Assembly (NCBI GenBank): GCA_000687675.1
Contig: JHWS01000005.1
Coordinates: forward strand, 1 to 64,000
Source: Lachnospiraceae bacterium NC2008
Lineage (GTDB): Bacteria > Bacillota > Clostridia > Lachnospirales > Lachnospiraceae
Length of the DNA stretch: 64,000 bases
Reading direction: 5' to 3'
Shown: positions 1 to 6,497 of the stretch, in pieces
How positions within the stretch are numbered: the stretch's first letter is position 1
Layout: each line of letters opens with the position of its first letter
Notes under the pieces: model-generated
Seen by the model: only the letters and a program-made list of their open reading frames with translations
What the model was told of the DNA's origin: nothing
Database searches by the model: none
Program-made: the position numbers and the translations under genes

Positions 1-237
1 CACAGAATTCGTATGTGTATATGGAAACAATGGAAGAAGCCCAAGACAAAGGTGCGAAATCTGATTAAGATGGGTGTACCCGAGGACTTGGCGTACATAG
101 CTGGTAACAGTCGGCGTGGTCATTGGTTTACCACGCATACAGTCGCAGTCAATATGGCTATGACAAAAGAAAGACTGATAAACAGTGGCTTCTATGATTT
201 AGCCACGGCCTATCAGTCTGTGCACGTCAACTATTGA
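1..237 (+). CDS. ltrA: Group II intron reverse transcriptase/maturase, C-terminal fragment (partial, 5' end outside window)
   Basis: Intron-encoded protein that helps the intron fold for splicing and reverse-transcribes it during retrohoming. Only the last 78 codons are present, and the frame is open from base 1, so this is an edge truncation and not a broken gene. The visible part matches the maturase-specific (GIIM) domain: an RIRMCIWKQWKK block, then NLIKMGVP, then a NSRRGHW motif, then the terminal helix ending in HVNY. The stop at 235-237 lies two bases before domain V, the usual position for an IEP whose ORF fills domain IV. Reverse transcriptase motifs are outside the window, so activity cannot be judged. 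Confidence 0.88.
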   Translation, partial: HRIRMCIWKQWKKPKTKVRNLIKMGVPEDLAYIAGNSRRGHWFTTHTVAVNMAMTKERLINSGFYDLATAYQSVHVNY

Positions 238-308
238 AAGCGCCGTATACCAAGCGGTACGTACGGTGTTGTGAGAGGACGGCGGTTAGTCACCGCCTCC
301 TACTCGAT
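1..308 (+). mobile_element. Group II intron, 3' end (5' part lies outside the window)
   Basis: The left edge of the window lies inside a mobile group II intron. The end of its maturase gene (to 237) is followed directly by RNA domains V and VI. Domain V (239-270) shows the AGC triad strand at 239-243, a stem 243-247 with 262-266, the two-base bulge 260-261 and an upper stem 248-251 with 256-259. Domain VI (273-305) pairs 281-286 with 292-297 and 273-276 with 301-305 and leaves A302 bulged, as expected for the lariat branch point. A branch point 7 nt from the end puts the 3' splice site near 308, ending in AT. The exact boundary is inferred; the 5' end and the intron class cannot be read here. 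Confidence 0.88.
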
Positions 309-364
309 TACCTTGAAATATCAAGGAATATATGTTATAAATATCTGCGAAAGCAATGTAATAA

Positions 365-407
365 TTCTAAGAATTTCTAAAATTTCTAACAATTCTAAAA
401 CTTCTGC
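365..407. repeat. Phased short direct repeats, TTCTAA x4 plus one decayed copy
   Basis: TTCTAA starts at 365, 375, 384 and 393, and a diverged copy TTCTGC starts at 402. The spacing is 9-10 bp, close to one helical turn. The repeats lie in AT-rich DNA between the intron end and the Rpn gene. They may be an iterated protein-binding site or just slipped AT-rich sequence; there is no assigned function. Confidence 0.5.
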
Positions 408-440
408 TTTCAAATTTCACTTTAAACATATTTATAAACA

Positions 441-467
441 GCAGAAGGCCTTTTCATGCCCTTCTGC
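441..467. other. Inverted repeat / hairpin just before the Rpn gene ribosome binding site
   Basis: GCAGAAGG (441-448) pairs perfectly with CCTTCTGC (460-467) around an 11-nt loop. It ends 5 nt before the ribosome binding site AGGAGGA (473-479) of the Rpn gene. There is no T-run, so it is not a clear terminator. It could be a translational or protein-binding element. Confidence 0.5.
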
Positions 468-487
468 AGAACAGGAGGAACTTCAAC

Positions 488-1447
488 ATGAAAAGAAGAA
501 AAAAGAATAGGAATCATTCTAGGAAGATTTTTACCCAGAAGAAAAATGGTACTAAAGTTGCAATGGACGACAAGTATAAAGACCGTGTATTTAGAATGCT
601 TTTCAATAATAAGAAAAATCTTCTGAGTCTGTATAATGCATTTAACGGTACTGATTACAAAAATGAGAATGAAATCGAGATAAACACACTGGAGAATGCA
701 ATTTATCTTAGCAAGAAAAATGATGTTTCATTTATATTTAGGTTATCCTTAAATATCTTCGAACATCAAAGTACACCAAATCCAAACCTTCCCTTAAGAG
801 ACTTATATTACGTTACTGATATGTATAGTCGAGATCATGCAGAAGATGATATATACAGTTCGAGAATCCTTAAAATAAAAACTCCCTACTTTATAGTCTT
901 GTACAATGGGACAGAACGATTGGAAGAAAAGTTTGAATACAAGCTGTCTGATATGTTTGAGCAAAAAGCAGAAAACCCTGCCCTAGAACTTAAGATTATG
1001 GTATATAATATTAATAGAGGCATGAATGATGAAATTAAAAATGCCTGTAAAGCTCTTAAAGAATATATGATATTTGTTGATGAGATTAGAGATAATCTTA
1101 AGGCTAAAATGCATAAGAATGATGCCATCAACAAAGCAATCAATGATTGTATTAATAATAATGTGTTAAAAGGTTTCTTGTTAAGGAACCGGGAGGCTGT
1201 TATGCACTCATGTATATATGAATACGACGAACAAAAACATATTAAAAATGAGAAAAATATAAGCTTTGAAGAGGGACATGCTAAAGGAAGAGCAGAAGGC
1301 AAATCCGAAGGAATAGCCCAAGAAAAGCATAACAGTGTTGTTCGTATGCTCAAAAGACATAAAGATATCGAAGAGATTTCTGGAGACCTAGATGTTTCTA
1401 TTGAGTACATAAAACAAGTTGAGGCGGAGCTGTTTGCTAAGGCATAA
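488..1447 (+). CDS. Rpn/PD-(D/E)XK family nuclease (putative transposase-like)
   Basis: Member of the Rpn family (recombination-promoting nuclease), whose characterised relatives are Mg-dependent DNA endonucleases that stimulate RecA-independent recombination. The 319-residue protein begins with a basic stretch, then has the family's DDKYKDRVFRMLF block (about 27-39). A PD-(D/E)XK-like core follows, with Asp79 and the E-H-Q-S strand at 92-95. A helical region and a Gly/Glu/Lys-rich hinge (about 258-276) lead to a C-terminal DNA-binding-like helix pair. The start follows AGGAGGA by 8 nt. Lachnospiraceae genomes carry many such genes, usually as scattered accessory copies. The neighbouring intron and restriction system suit a mobile or defence island. 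The target is unknown. Confidence 0.82.
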   Translation: MKRRKKNRNHSRKIFTQKKNGTKVAMDDKYKDRVFRMLFNNKKNLLSLYNAFNGTDYKNENEIEINTLENAIYLSKKNDVSFIFRLSLNIFEHQSTPNPNLPLRDLYYVTDMYSRDHAEDDIYSSRILKIKTPYFIVLYNGTERLEEKFEYKLSDMFEQKAENPALELKIMVYNINRGMNDEIKNACKALKEYMIFVDEIRDNLKAKMHKNDAINKAINDCINNNVLKGFLLRNREAVMHSCIYEYDEQKHIKNEKNISFEEGHAKGRAEGKSEGIAQEKHNSVVRMLKRHKDIEEISGDLDVSIEYIKQVEAELFAKA

Positions 1448-1507
1448 TGTTAAAGCACAACTGGAATGACAATAATAACTAATTGGTGTACAATAATTTT
1501 TAGAAAA

Positions 1508-1557
1508 AAAAGCAAATATGCTTTTGACGGGGCGATGCTATGGCAGCGTCCTATTTT
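1508..1557 (+). terminator. Two adjacent stem-loops after the Rpn gene, probable terminator
   Basis: AAAAGCA (1508-1514) pairs with TGCTTTT (1519-1525). A second hairpin pairs GACG (1526-1529) with CGTC (1547-1550) and TGC with GCA inside, followed by CTATTTTT. Either could end transcription of the Rpn gene; the second has the better T-run. They also lie in the leader of the next small gene. Confidence 0.4.
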
Positions 1558-1584
1558 TCTGTCTAAACATCACGGAGAAAGAAT

Positions 1585-1776
1585 ATGAGTTTACAAAAAA
1601 TAAAGGAAATACTAGAAGCTGACTACGGCTGTGAGGAGCACGCAGACGGTCCTCACGCAATACTTGTTCTTGAAGACGGCACTAAGTGCGAAGTTTCAGA
1701 AAAGTGGATTGCTGAAAATGGAATTGAAGAAGGAAAATGCCTTCCGGAGTCTCTATATAATATCATTCAGAAATAA
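1585..1776 (+). CDS. Small hypothetical protein (63 aa)
   Basis: Not recognised. The acidic 63-residue soluble protein has an N-terminal amphipathic helix (SLQKIKEILEADYG), a beta-like stretch ending in LEDGTKCEVS, and a helix-rich C-terminus. It has cysteines at 16, 35 and 52 but no metal-binding spacing that I can identify. A GGAGA site at 1574-1578 gives good spacing to the ATG, which supports a real gene. It sits between the Rpn gene and the Sau3AI-like system. A role as a small regulator or antitoxin is only a guess from size and context. Confidence 0.55.
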   Translation: MSLQKIKEILEADYGCEEHADGPHAILVLEDGTKCEVSEKWIAENGIEEGKCLPESLYNIIQK

Positions 1777-1793
1777 CGAATAAATGCTATAAT
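1766..1793 (+). promoter_or_regulatory. Promoter of the restriction endonuclease leader RNA
   Basis: A perfect -10 TATAAT (1788-1793) with an extended TGC just upstream, and a weak -35 TTCAGA (1766-1771) at 16 bp spacing. The expected start, near 1800, coincides with the first base-paired nucleotides of the folded leader at 1798-1901. Confidence 0.65.
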
Positions 1794-1797
1794 ATTA

Positions 1798-1901
1798 AAG
1801 TACTTTCGGTTCTGGGAGGAGTGCCTATAACATAGGTATTGGTCGTGTCTTTGTGCAAACATAGAGAATTCCCGAAGAACACGGACCAGCCGGAAGTTCT
1901 T
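1798..1901 (+). ncRNA. Compact folded leader RNA upstream of the Sau3AI-like endonuclease (unassigned)
   Basis: About 100 nt that fold into a closed structure. P1: ACTTTCGG (1802-1809) with CCGGAAGT (1890-1897), extended by AAG (1798-1800) with CTT (1899-1901). A side hairpin: CCTAT (1824-1828) with ATAGG (1832-1836). P2: GGTC-GTGT (1841-1848) with ACAC-G-GACC (1879-1887). An apical hairpin 1849-1854 with 1859-1864 is capped by a GCAA tetraloop. GGGA (1814-1817) can also pair with TCCC (1870-1873), giving a pseudoknot. The 5' strand of P1 starts where transcription should begin. I could not match it to a known riboswitch or ribozyme. The fold was done by eye; no covariation was tested. Confidence 0.5.
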
Positions 1902-1929
1902 TGAATGTGCAATAGTAAAGGGGTAAGCT

Positions 1930-3399
1930 TTGGAAGACAAGAATTTAGGATATAATCCTAATGATATCGACAGTATATATAAATATGCAGTACAGCTTGA
2001 AAATAAAACTTTCTTAGAAGTTTTAAAAGAAAAGAGTCATCTAAACTCTGACGCGTTAACTGCATATGCAAATAAACTTCGTAAGGGTGGATTAGGCAAT
2101 CTCCTTGAGGAAGTTTATTTTGGTTATAAGGCAAACTCAGTGCAGGATGCTGATTTTGCAGAAGTGGGAGTAGAACTGAAGGCTTCACCATATGAGGTAA
2201 CTAAAAAAGGCGAGCTACGAGCAGGTGAAAGACTTGTACTCACAATGATAAATTATAATGGGCCTGTAGAGGATGACTTTTATCATTCGCACCTTTGGAA
2301 GAAGATAAGATTAATATTACTTATTTATTATTGGAGAAATAAGCAACTCAATGACAATCTTCTCTATAAAATAGGCTTTGTTAGATTATTTACTCCACCA
2401 GAAGCGGACTTAGAAATAATAAAACAAGATTATGACTATATAGTTACTAAAATTAAGGCTGGTCTTGCTCATGAATTGTCTGAGGGAGATACTATGTATC
2501 TTGGTGCTTGTACAAAAGGAGCGACTGCTGAGAAAAGTACTGTGCCACAGTATTACGGGGATAAAATTCCTGCAAGAAAAAGAGCGTTTAGTTTTAAGAA
2601 CTCTTATATGACTTATGTCTTAAATCATTATATTGCGGGCAAAAACTCTGACAACTCGATTATAAAAGATGCTATACAGATTAAAGAAAAAACTTTTGAA
2701 GATGTAATACAGGAGATTGTTTCTGATTATGTTGGAAAAACAGACAAAGAACTATGTGAAAAGTTTGGACGAGAGTATAACAATAATAAATCTCAGTGGC
2801 ACGAATTAACCTGTAAGATCCTTGGAATACGAGATGAACATGCGGATGAATTTGTTAAGGCAAATATTAAAGTAAAGGCTGTTAGGGTTGAGGAAAATGA
2901 GAAAATAGTTGAAAGCATGTCTTTTCCGCCTTTTAAATTTCTAGACATTATAAAAGAAGAATATGAAGACTCTACTTTTCATGAATACTTTGAAGAAACA
3001 AAACTATTCTTTGTTGTTTGGAAAAGGGAAGGTGATATCTATAGACTGGTAGGAAGTAAATTATGGCATATGCCATATCAGGATTTGGAAATTACTGCCA
3101 GAAGAGAGTGGGAAGAGTACAAGAGAATTATTCAGTATGAAATTACTTTTGAAAAATGTATAGATAGTAATGGAAAAGTAAGCTTTAAAAACAACCTTCC
3201 TAATAAATCTGTTACGGAGATCATTCATGTTAGACCACATGCTCAAAAGGCTGCCTATCGTTTTAATAACGGAGAGGAATATGGCAATGTCGAACGTGAT
3301 GCAAATATGCTTCCTAATGGAGAATATATGACAACACAGAGCTTCTGGTTGAACAATAAGTATGTTGTTCTTCAGATAGATGATTTGTGGAAAAAATAG
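1930..3399 (+). CDS. Type II restriction endonuclease, Sau3AI/MutH family (GATC-specific)
   Basis: Cuts unmethylated GATC sites in foreign DNA; partner of the adjacent C5-methyltransferase. The 489-residue length equals that of Sau3AI. The N-terminal half carries the MutH/Sau3AI catalytic pattern: Glu60/61 in NLLEEVYFG, then Asp75 with Glu82-x-Lys84 (DFAEVGVELKAS), the same D-x6-E-x-K spacing as MutH. The C-terminal half repeats the fold in Sau3AI and acts in allosteric DNA binding, which fits the length here. The start is TTG at 1930 with AAAGGGG (1917-1923) upstream; no better ATG is available. The weak start and the folded leader suggest restrained translation. The GATC specificity is inferred from family. 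Confidence 0.88.
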   Translation: MEDKNLGYNPNDIDSIYKYAVQLENKTFLEVLKEKSHLNSDALTAYANKLRKGGLGNLLEEVYFGYKANSVQDADFAEVGVELKASPYEVTKKGELRAGERLVLTMINYNGPVEDDFYHSHLWKKIRLILLIYYWRNKQLNDNLLYKIGFVRLFTPPEADLEIIKQDYDYIVTKIKAGLAHELSEGDTMYLGACTKGATAEKSTVPQYYGDKIPARKRAFSFKNSYMTYVLNHYIAGKNSDNSIIKDAIQIKEKTFEDVIQEIVSDYVGKTDKELCEKFGREYNNNKSQWHELTCKILGIRDEHADEFVKANIKVKAVRVEENEKIVESMSFPPFKFLDIIKEEYEDSTFHEYFEETKLFFVVWKREGDIYRLVGSKLWHMPYQDLEITARREWEEYKRIIQYEITFEKCIDSNGKVSFKNNLPNKSVTEIIHVRPHAQKAAYRFNNGEEYGNVERDANMLPNGEYMTTQSFWLNNKYVVLQIDDLWKK

Positions 3400-3400
3400 G

Positions 3401-3429
3401 TTGATCAGTTAACATAAAATTGATATAAT
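3401..3429 (+). promoter_or_regulatory. Methyltransferase promoter with a GATC site in its -35 box
   Basis: TTGATC (3401-3406), 17-bp spacer, TATAAT (3424-3429): a strong sigma-A promoter starting two bases after the endonuclease stop codon. The -35 hexamer contains GATC (3403-3406), the presumed target of the methyltransferase it drives, so cytosine methylation could feed back on this promoter. Confidence 0.78.
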
Positions 3430-3457
3430 GGACGTACTAAACTAAAGGATTTATTAT

Positions 3458-4855
3458 ATGAAAAAAACTGTATGTGAATTATTTGCAGGCGTAGGAGGAT
3501 TTCGCTGCGGCCTTAACAACATAAATGAAAACGTAGTGTATTCACCTGAAAATAATGCTAAAGAAAAATGGGAAACAGTATGGTTCAGTCAGTGGGAGCC
3601 AGCTGAAAAGAATACTCAATATGCACATGATTGTTATGTATATCATTTCGGTACTTGCTTAGACAAGAATGGTAATGATACTACAAATGAAAATATAGAA
3701 GATGTAGATAAATCAACACTTCCTGACTTTTCTCTTCTTGTAGGAGGATTCCCTTGTCAGGATTATTCGGTTGCTTCATCTCTTGCAACATCAAAGGGGC
3801 TTGAAGGTAAAAAGGGTATTCTTTGGTGGTCTATTAGAGAAACTCTTGAGGCAAAACAACCACCTTTTGTACTTCTAGAAAATGTTGATAGATTATTAAA
3901 GTCACCTGCAAAACAAAGAGGACGTGACTTTGGTATTATTCTTGCTTGTTTTAGAGATGAAGGTTATACAGTAGAGTGGCGTGTTATCAATGCTGCTGAC
4001 TATGGCTTCCAGCAGAGAAGAAGAAGAACATTTATTTTTGCATATCGTAACGATACAAAATATGCGAAAAAAGTATTAGATAATATTAAATACAATCCTA
4101 TGTTTGGCGAAGAGATGCATAGAGAATGTATTGGCAATGTTATTGAGAAGGAAGGCTTTTTTGCTAAGTCATTTCCTATTATTCCAATTGAAAACAAGAA
4201 GATACAAATTGAAAAATTACCAAATGGTTTAGGAGATTTGTCTGACCACTTTAAATTTGATTTTGAAAATTCAGGTGTGATGTTAGATGGAACAGTTTAC
4301 ACATGTAAAACAACACCGAACTATAGTGGAAAACAAATTACACTTGGTGATGTAATGGAAACTGGAGAAGTTGATAAACAATACTTTATACCAGAAGAAA
4401 AATTATATTATACATATCCAGATATAACTCACAGTGATGAAAGTATAAACAGACTTTCAAAGGAAGAGCGACAGACATGGCAGTATCTTAAAGGAGCAAA
4501 GAAATTACCAAGAACTGCAGCCAATGGTCATGAGTACATTTTCTCTGAAGGCGCAATTCCTATGATTGATGAATATGATAAACCTGCGAGAACTATGCTG
4601 ACTTCAGAAGGTGGCTTTAGCAGAACTACTCATATTGTAAAAGATAAAAAGACTGGAAAGATTCGTTTGTTAACAGCTGAAGAAACAGAGAGAATACAGG
4701 GATTCCCAACAGGACATACAAAGTATTGCGATGTAAAAGGCGAAGTTGTTGAGATGCCTGTGAACAAACGAAGATTTATGATGGGTAACGCGTTGGTTGT
4801 AAACCTAATTAAGGTTATGGACAAACAACTTAGTGAAATTGTTGATGCCGAGTAA
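3458..4855 (+). CDS. DNA (cytosine-5) methyltransferase, Sau3AI-type (GATC)
   Basis: Transfers a methyl group from SAM to C5 of cytosine, protecting host GATC sites from the upstream nuclease. The canonical C5-MTase motifs appear in order: motif I ELFAGVGGF (7-15) for SAM, motif IV GGFPCQDYS with catalytic Cys100, motif VI ENVDRL (141-146), motif VIII QQRRRRTF (185-192), the variable target-recognition region (about 215-350), motif IX around RLLTAEETERIQGFP, and motif X MGNALVVNLI near the C-terminus. At 465 residues it is complete. It has its own promoter (3401-3429) and an AAAGGA site at 3444-3449. The specificity is inferred from pairing with a Sau3AI-like nuclease. Confidence 0.92.
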   Translation: MKKTVCELFAGVGGFRCGLNNINENVVYSPENNAKEKWETVWFSQWEPAEKNTQYAHDCYVYHFGTCLDKNGNDTTNENIEDVDKSTLPDFSLLVGGFPCQDYSVASSLATSKGLEGKKGILWWSIRETLEAKQPPFVLLENVDRLLKSPAKQRGRDFGIILACFRDEGYTVEWRVINAADYGFQQRRRRTFIFAYRNDTKYAKKVLDNIKYNPMFGEEMHRECIGNVIEKEGFFAKSFPIIPIENKKIQIEKLPNGLGDLSDHFKFDFENSGVMLDGTVYTCKTTPNYSGKQITLGDVMETGEVDKQYFIPEEKLYYTYPDITHSDESINRLSKEERQTWQYLKGAKKLPRTAANGHEYIFSEGAIPMIDEYDKPARTMLTSEGGFSRTTHIVKDKKTGKIRLLTAEETERIQGFPTGHTKYCDVKGEVVEMPVNKRRFMMGNALVVNLIKVMDKQLSEIVDAE

Positions 4856-4871
4856 TGGCGCGGGCAAAAAA

Positions 4872-5258
4872 ATGAAACACATCGAAGTCGTAGCGGCAGT
4901 TATAAAAAAAGACAACACTATCTTCACAACTCAGCGTGGGTATGGTGATTATAAGGATATGTGGGAGTTTCCTGGCGGCAAGATGGAAGCTGGGGAAAGC
5001 CCTGAAGATGCTCTTAAGCGTGAGATACAGGAAGAACTTGAAACAGAGATAGAAGTTGGACAGTTAATTAAAACGGTTGATACTGACTATCCAACTTTCC
5101 ATATTACTATGCATGTTTTCTGGGCTGAAGTTGTATCTGGAGAGCTTACACTTATAGAACATGAAGCAGCTAAGTGGCTTCCTATAGATGATAAACTAAG
5201 AGATGCAGTAGACTGGCTTCCGGCAGATTTGGAAGTAGTAGAAGAGATACTTGGCTAA
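4872..5258 (+). CDS. Nudix hydrolase, MutT-like (8-oxo-dGTP diphosphatase or related)
   Basis: Hydrolyses a nucleoside triphosphate or similar diphosphate-linked compound; MutT relatives clean oxidised dGTP from the pool. The 128-residue protein carries a complete Nudix box (36-55): G-x5-E-x7-R-E-x2-E-E, preceded by MWEFPGGKME. Family proteins normally begin with the strand KHIEVVAAVI, so I chose ATG 4872. In-frame starts at 4833 (GTG) and 4845 would add 13 or 9 residues overlapping the methyltransferase end. The Shine-Dalgarno site is weak at each, and the gene is probably coupled to the methyltransferase. The substrate is not determinable from sequence. Confidence 0.85.
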   Translation: MKHIEVVAAVIKKDNTIFTTQRGYGDYKDMWEFPGGKMEAGESPEDALKREIQEELETEIEVGQLIKTVDTDYPTFHITMHVFWAEVVSGELTLIEHEAAKWLPIDDKLRDAVDWLPADLEVVEEILG

Positions 5259-5270
5259 TAATTGGAATAG

Positions 5271-6404
5271 ATGAAAGAAAAAACATATTCACACAAGTTA
5301 ATATTGTTTGTTTTCCTGGCGGTAATATGCCTCTTTACAGCTATCAATGCCTATGAGTTTGTAGCTAACAAAGAAGCAGAAGGACATATTCTAGGACTTA
5401 ATAAGCTTTCTACAGTAGAAGATTATGGTATTACTGCCTGGGGCGGTATCCAGAAACTGATGGGTAAGAAGCTTGCTTTTGGTACTACTACTTATGAAGA
5501 TGTAACTCTTCTTAACAATGGCTATGCAACTATGGCAGATCAGGACAGTAACTATCAGCCGGCAGTAGATGGCGTTACAGGAGCTAAGGCTTTAGCTGAC
5601 TCTATAGGTGCAGATTTCTTATATGTAGCTGTTCCACCAAAGCAAAGAGGACCAGAAGACCTTCCTGATGGTGTAGTTGATTATGCTGTAGATAAATATT
5701 ATGGCATCACATCGGAAATAAAATCCCAGGGTATCTCATTAATTCCTATGAGAGATGTTTTAGAAAATAGCGGTCAGGACTGGTTTAGCTACTTCTATCT
5801 TTCTGATCATCACTGGAGAAACAACGGAGCATTCCTTTGTTATCAGCAGATATGTGACTATATGAATGGCCAGGGTATGCCTATTAATCAAGAGGCCTAT
5901 AATCCTGATTCATATGAGATAAAGCAGTATGAGGATGTATTCCTTGGAACTCATGGAAGGATGGCAGGACCTATGTATACCGGACTTGATGGATATGAGC
6001 TTTACCTTCCTAAGTTCGAAACTTCCTTTACTCTTGATGTGCCTTCCCAAGGTATCCATAAGGAAGGAAACTTCGAGGAAGCATTTGTTAATTATGAGAA
6101 TGTAGACCATTACAGCTACGACTACTATGCTTACTATACTTATCTTAAAGAAGACTATGACCTCTTTGAGATAGTTAATAATGATAACCCAGAAGGGGCT
6201 CATGTACTTATCGTTAGAGATTCCAGCGCTGTGCCTGTTTCAGTTTTCTTGGCCAATCAGTGCAGTGAACTTGATATAGTTGACCTTAGATATACAACTG
6301 ACAGAGATGTGAGACAGTATATTACTGACAAGTCACCTGACCTTATCATTTACCTCTTTGGTAGTGGATATCTGGGCAATTCACAGGCTGTAATTATTCC
6401 ATAG
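5271..6404 (+). CDS. DHHW-family protein (AlgJ/AlgX-like SGNH O-acetyltransferase relative)
   Basis: A membrane-anchored extracytoplasmic protein of the DHHW family, related to the AlgJ/AlgX SGNH-like enzymes that O-acetylate exopolysaccharides. One N-terminal membrane helix (about 9-27) is followed by an exported domain. The family motif FYLSDHHW lies at 175-182; its Asp/His would serve as the catalytic pair, and a RDSS motif about 315-318 supplies the expected serine. The 377-residue length fits. It lies directly before the dehydratase gene of a glycan locus, consistent with polysaccharide decoration. No MBOT acetyl-donor partner (AlgI-like) is adjacent, so acetyltransferase activity is an inference from family. 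Confidence 0.75.
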   Translation: MKEKTYSHKLILFVFLAVICLFTAINAYEFVANKEAEGHILGLNKLSTVEDYGITAWGGIQKLMGKKLAFGTTTYEDVTLLNNGYATMADQDSNYQPAVDGVTGAKALADSIGADFLYVAVPPKQRGPEDLPDGVVDYAVDKYYGITSEIKSQGISLIPMRDVLENSGQDWFSYFYLSDHHWRNNGAFLCYQQICDYMNGQGMPINQEAYNPDSYEIKQYEDVFLGTHGRMAGPMYTGLDGYELYLPKFETSFTLDVPSQGIHKEGNFEEAFVNYENVDHYSYDYYAYYTYLKEDYDLFEIVNNDNPEGAHVLIVRDSSAVPVSVFLANQCSELDIVDLRYTTDRDVRQYITDKSPDLIIYLFGSGYLGNSQAVIIP

Positions 6405-6497
6405 TCGCTTGGCAGCTCATTTTATGGTAAAATACCTCTAGGTATGCCCACAGCAGATTAAGCTGCACAATAAGGGCTCGTGCATTGGATTATAATA

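Noticed and set aside
886-1410. 174-codon open frame on the minus strand
   Set aside because: It mirrors the Rpn gene, has no ribosome site and its protein is Ser/Leu-rich antisense-type sequence.
6428-6433. TAAAAT as a promoter before the WbpM-type dehydratase
   Set aside because: The nearest -35-like TTGGCA is only 13 bp away, too short, so the promoter is not claimed.
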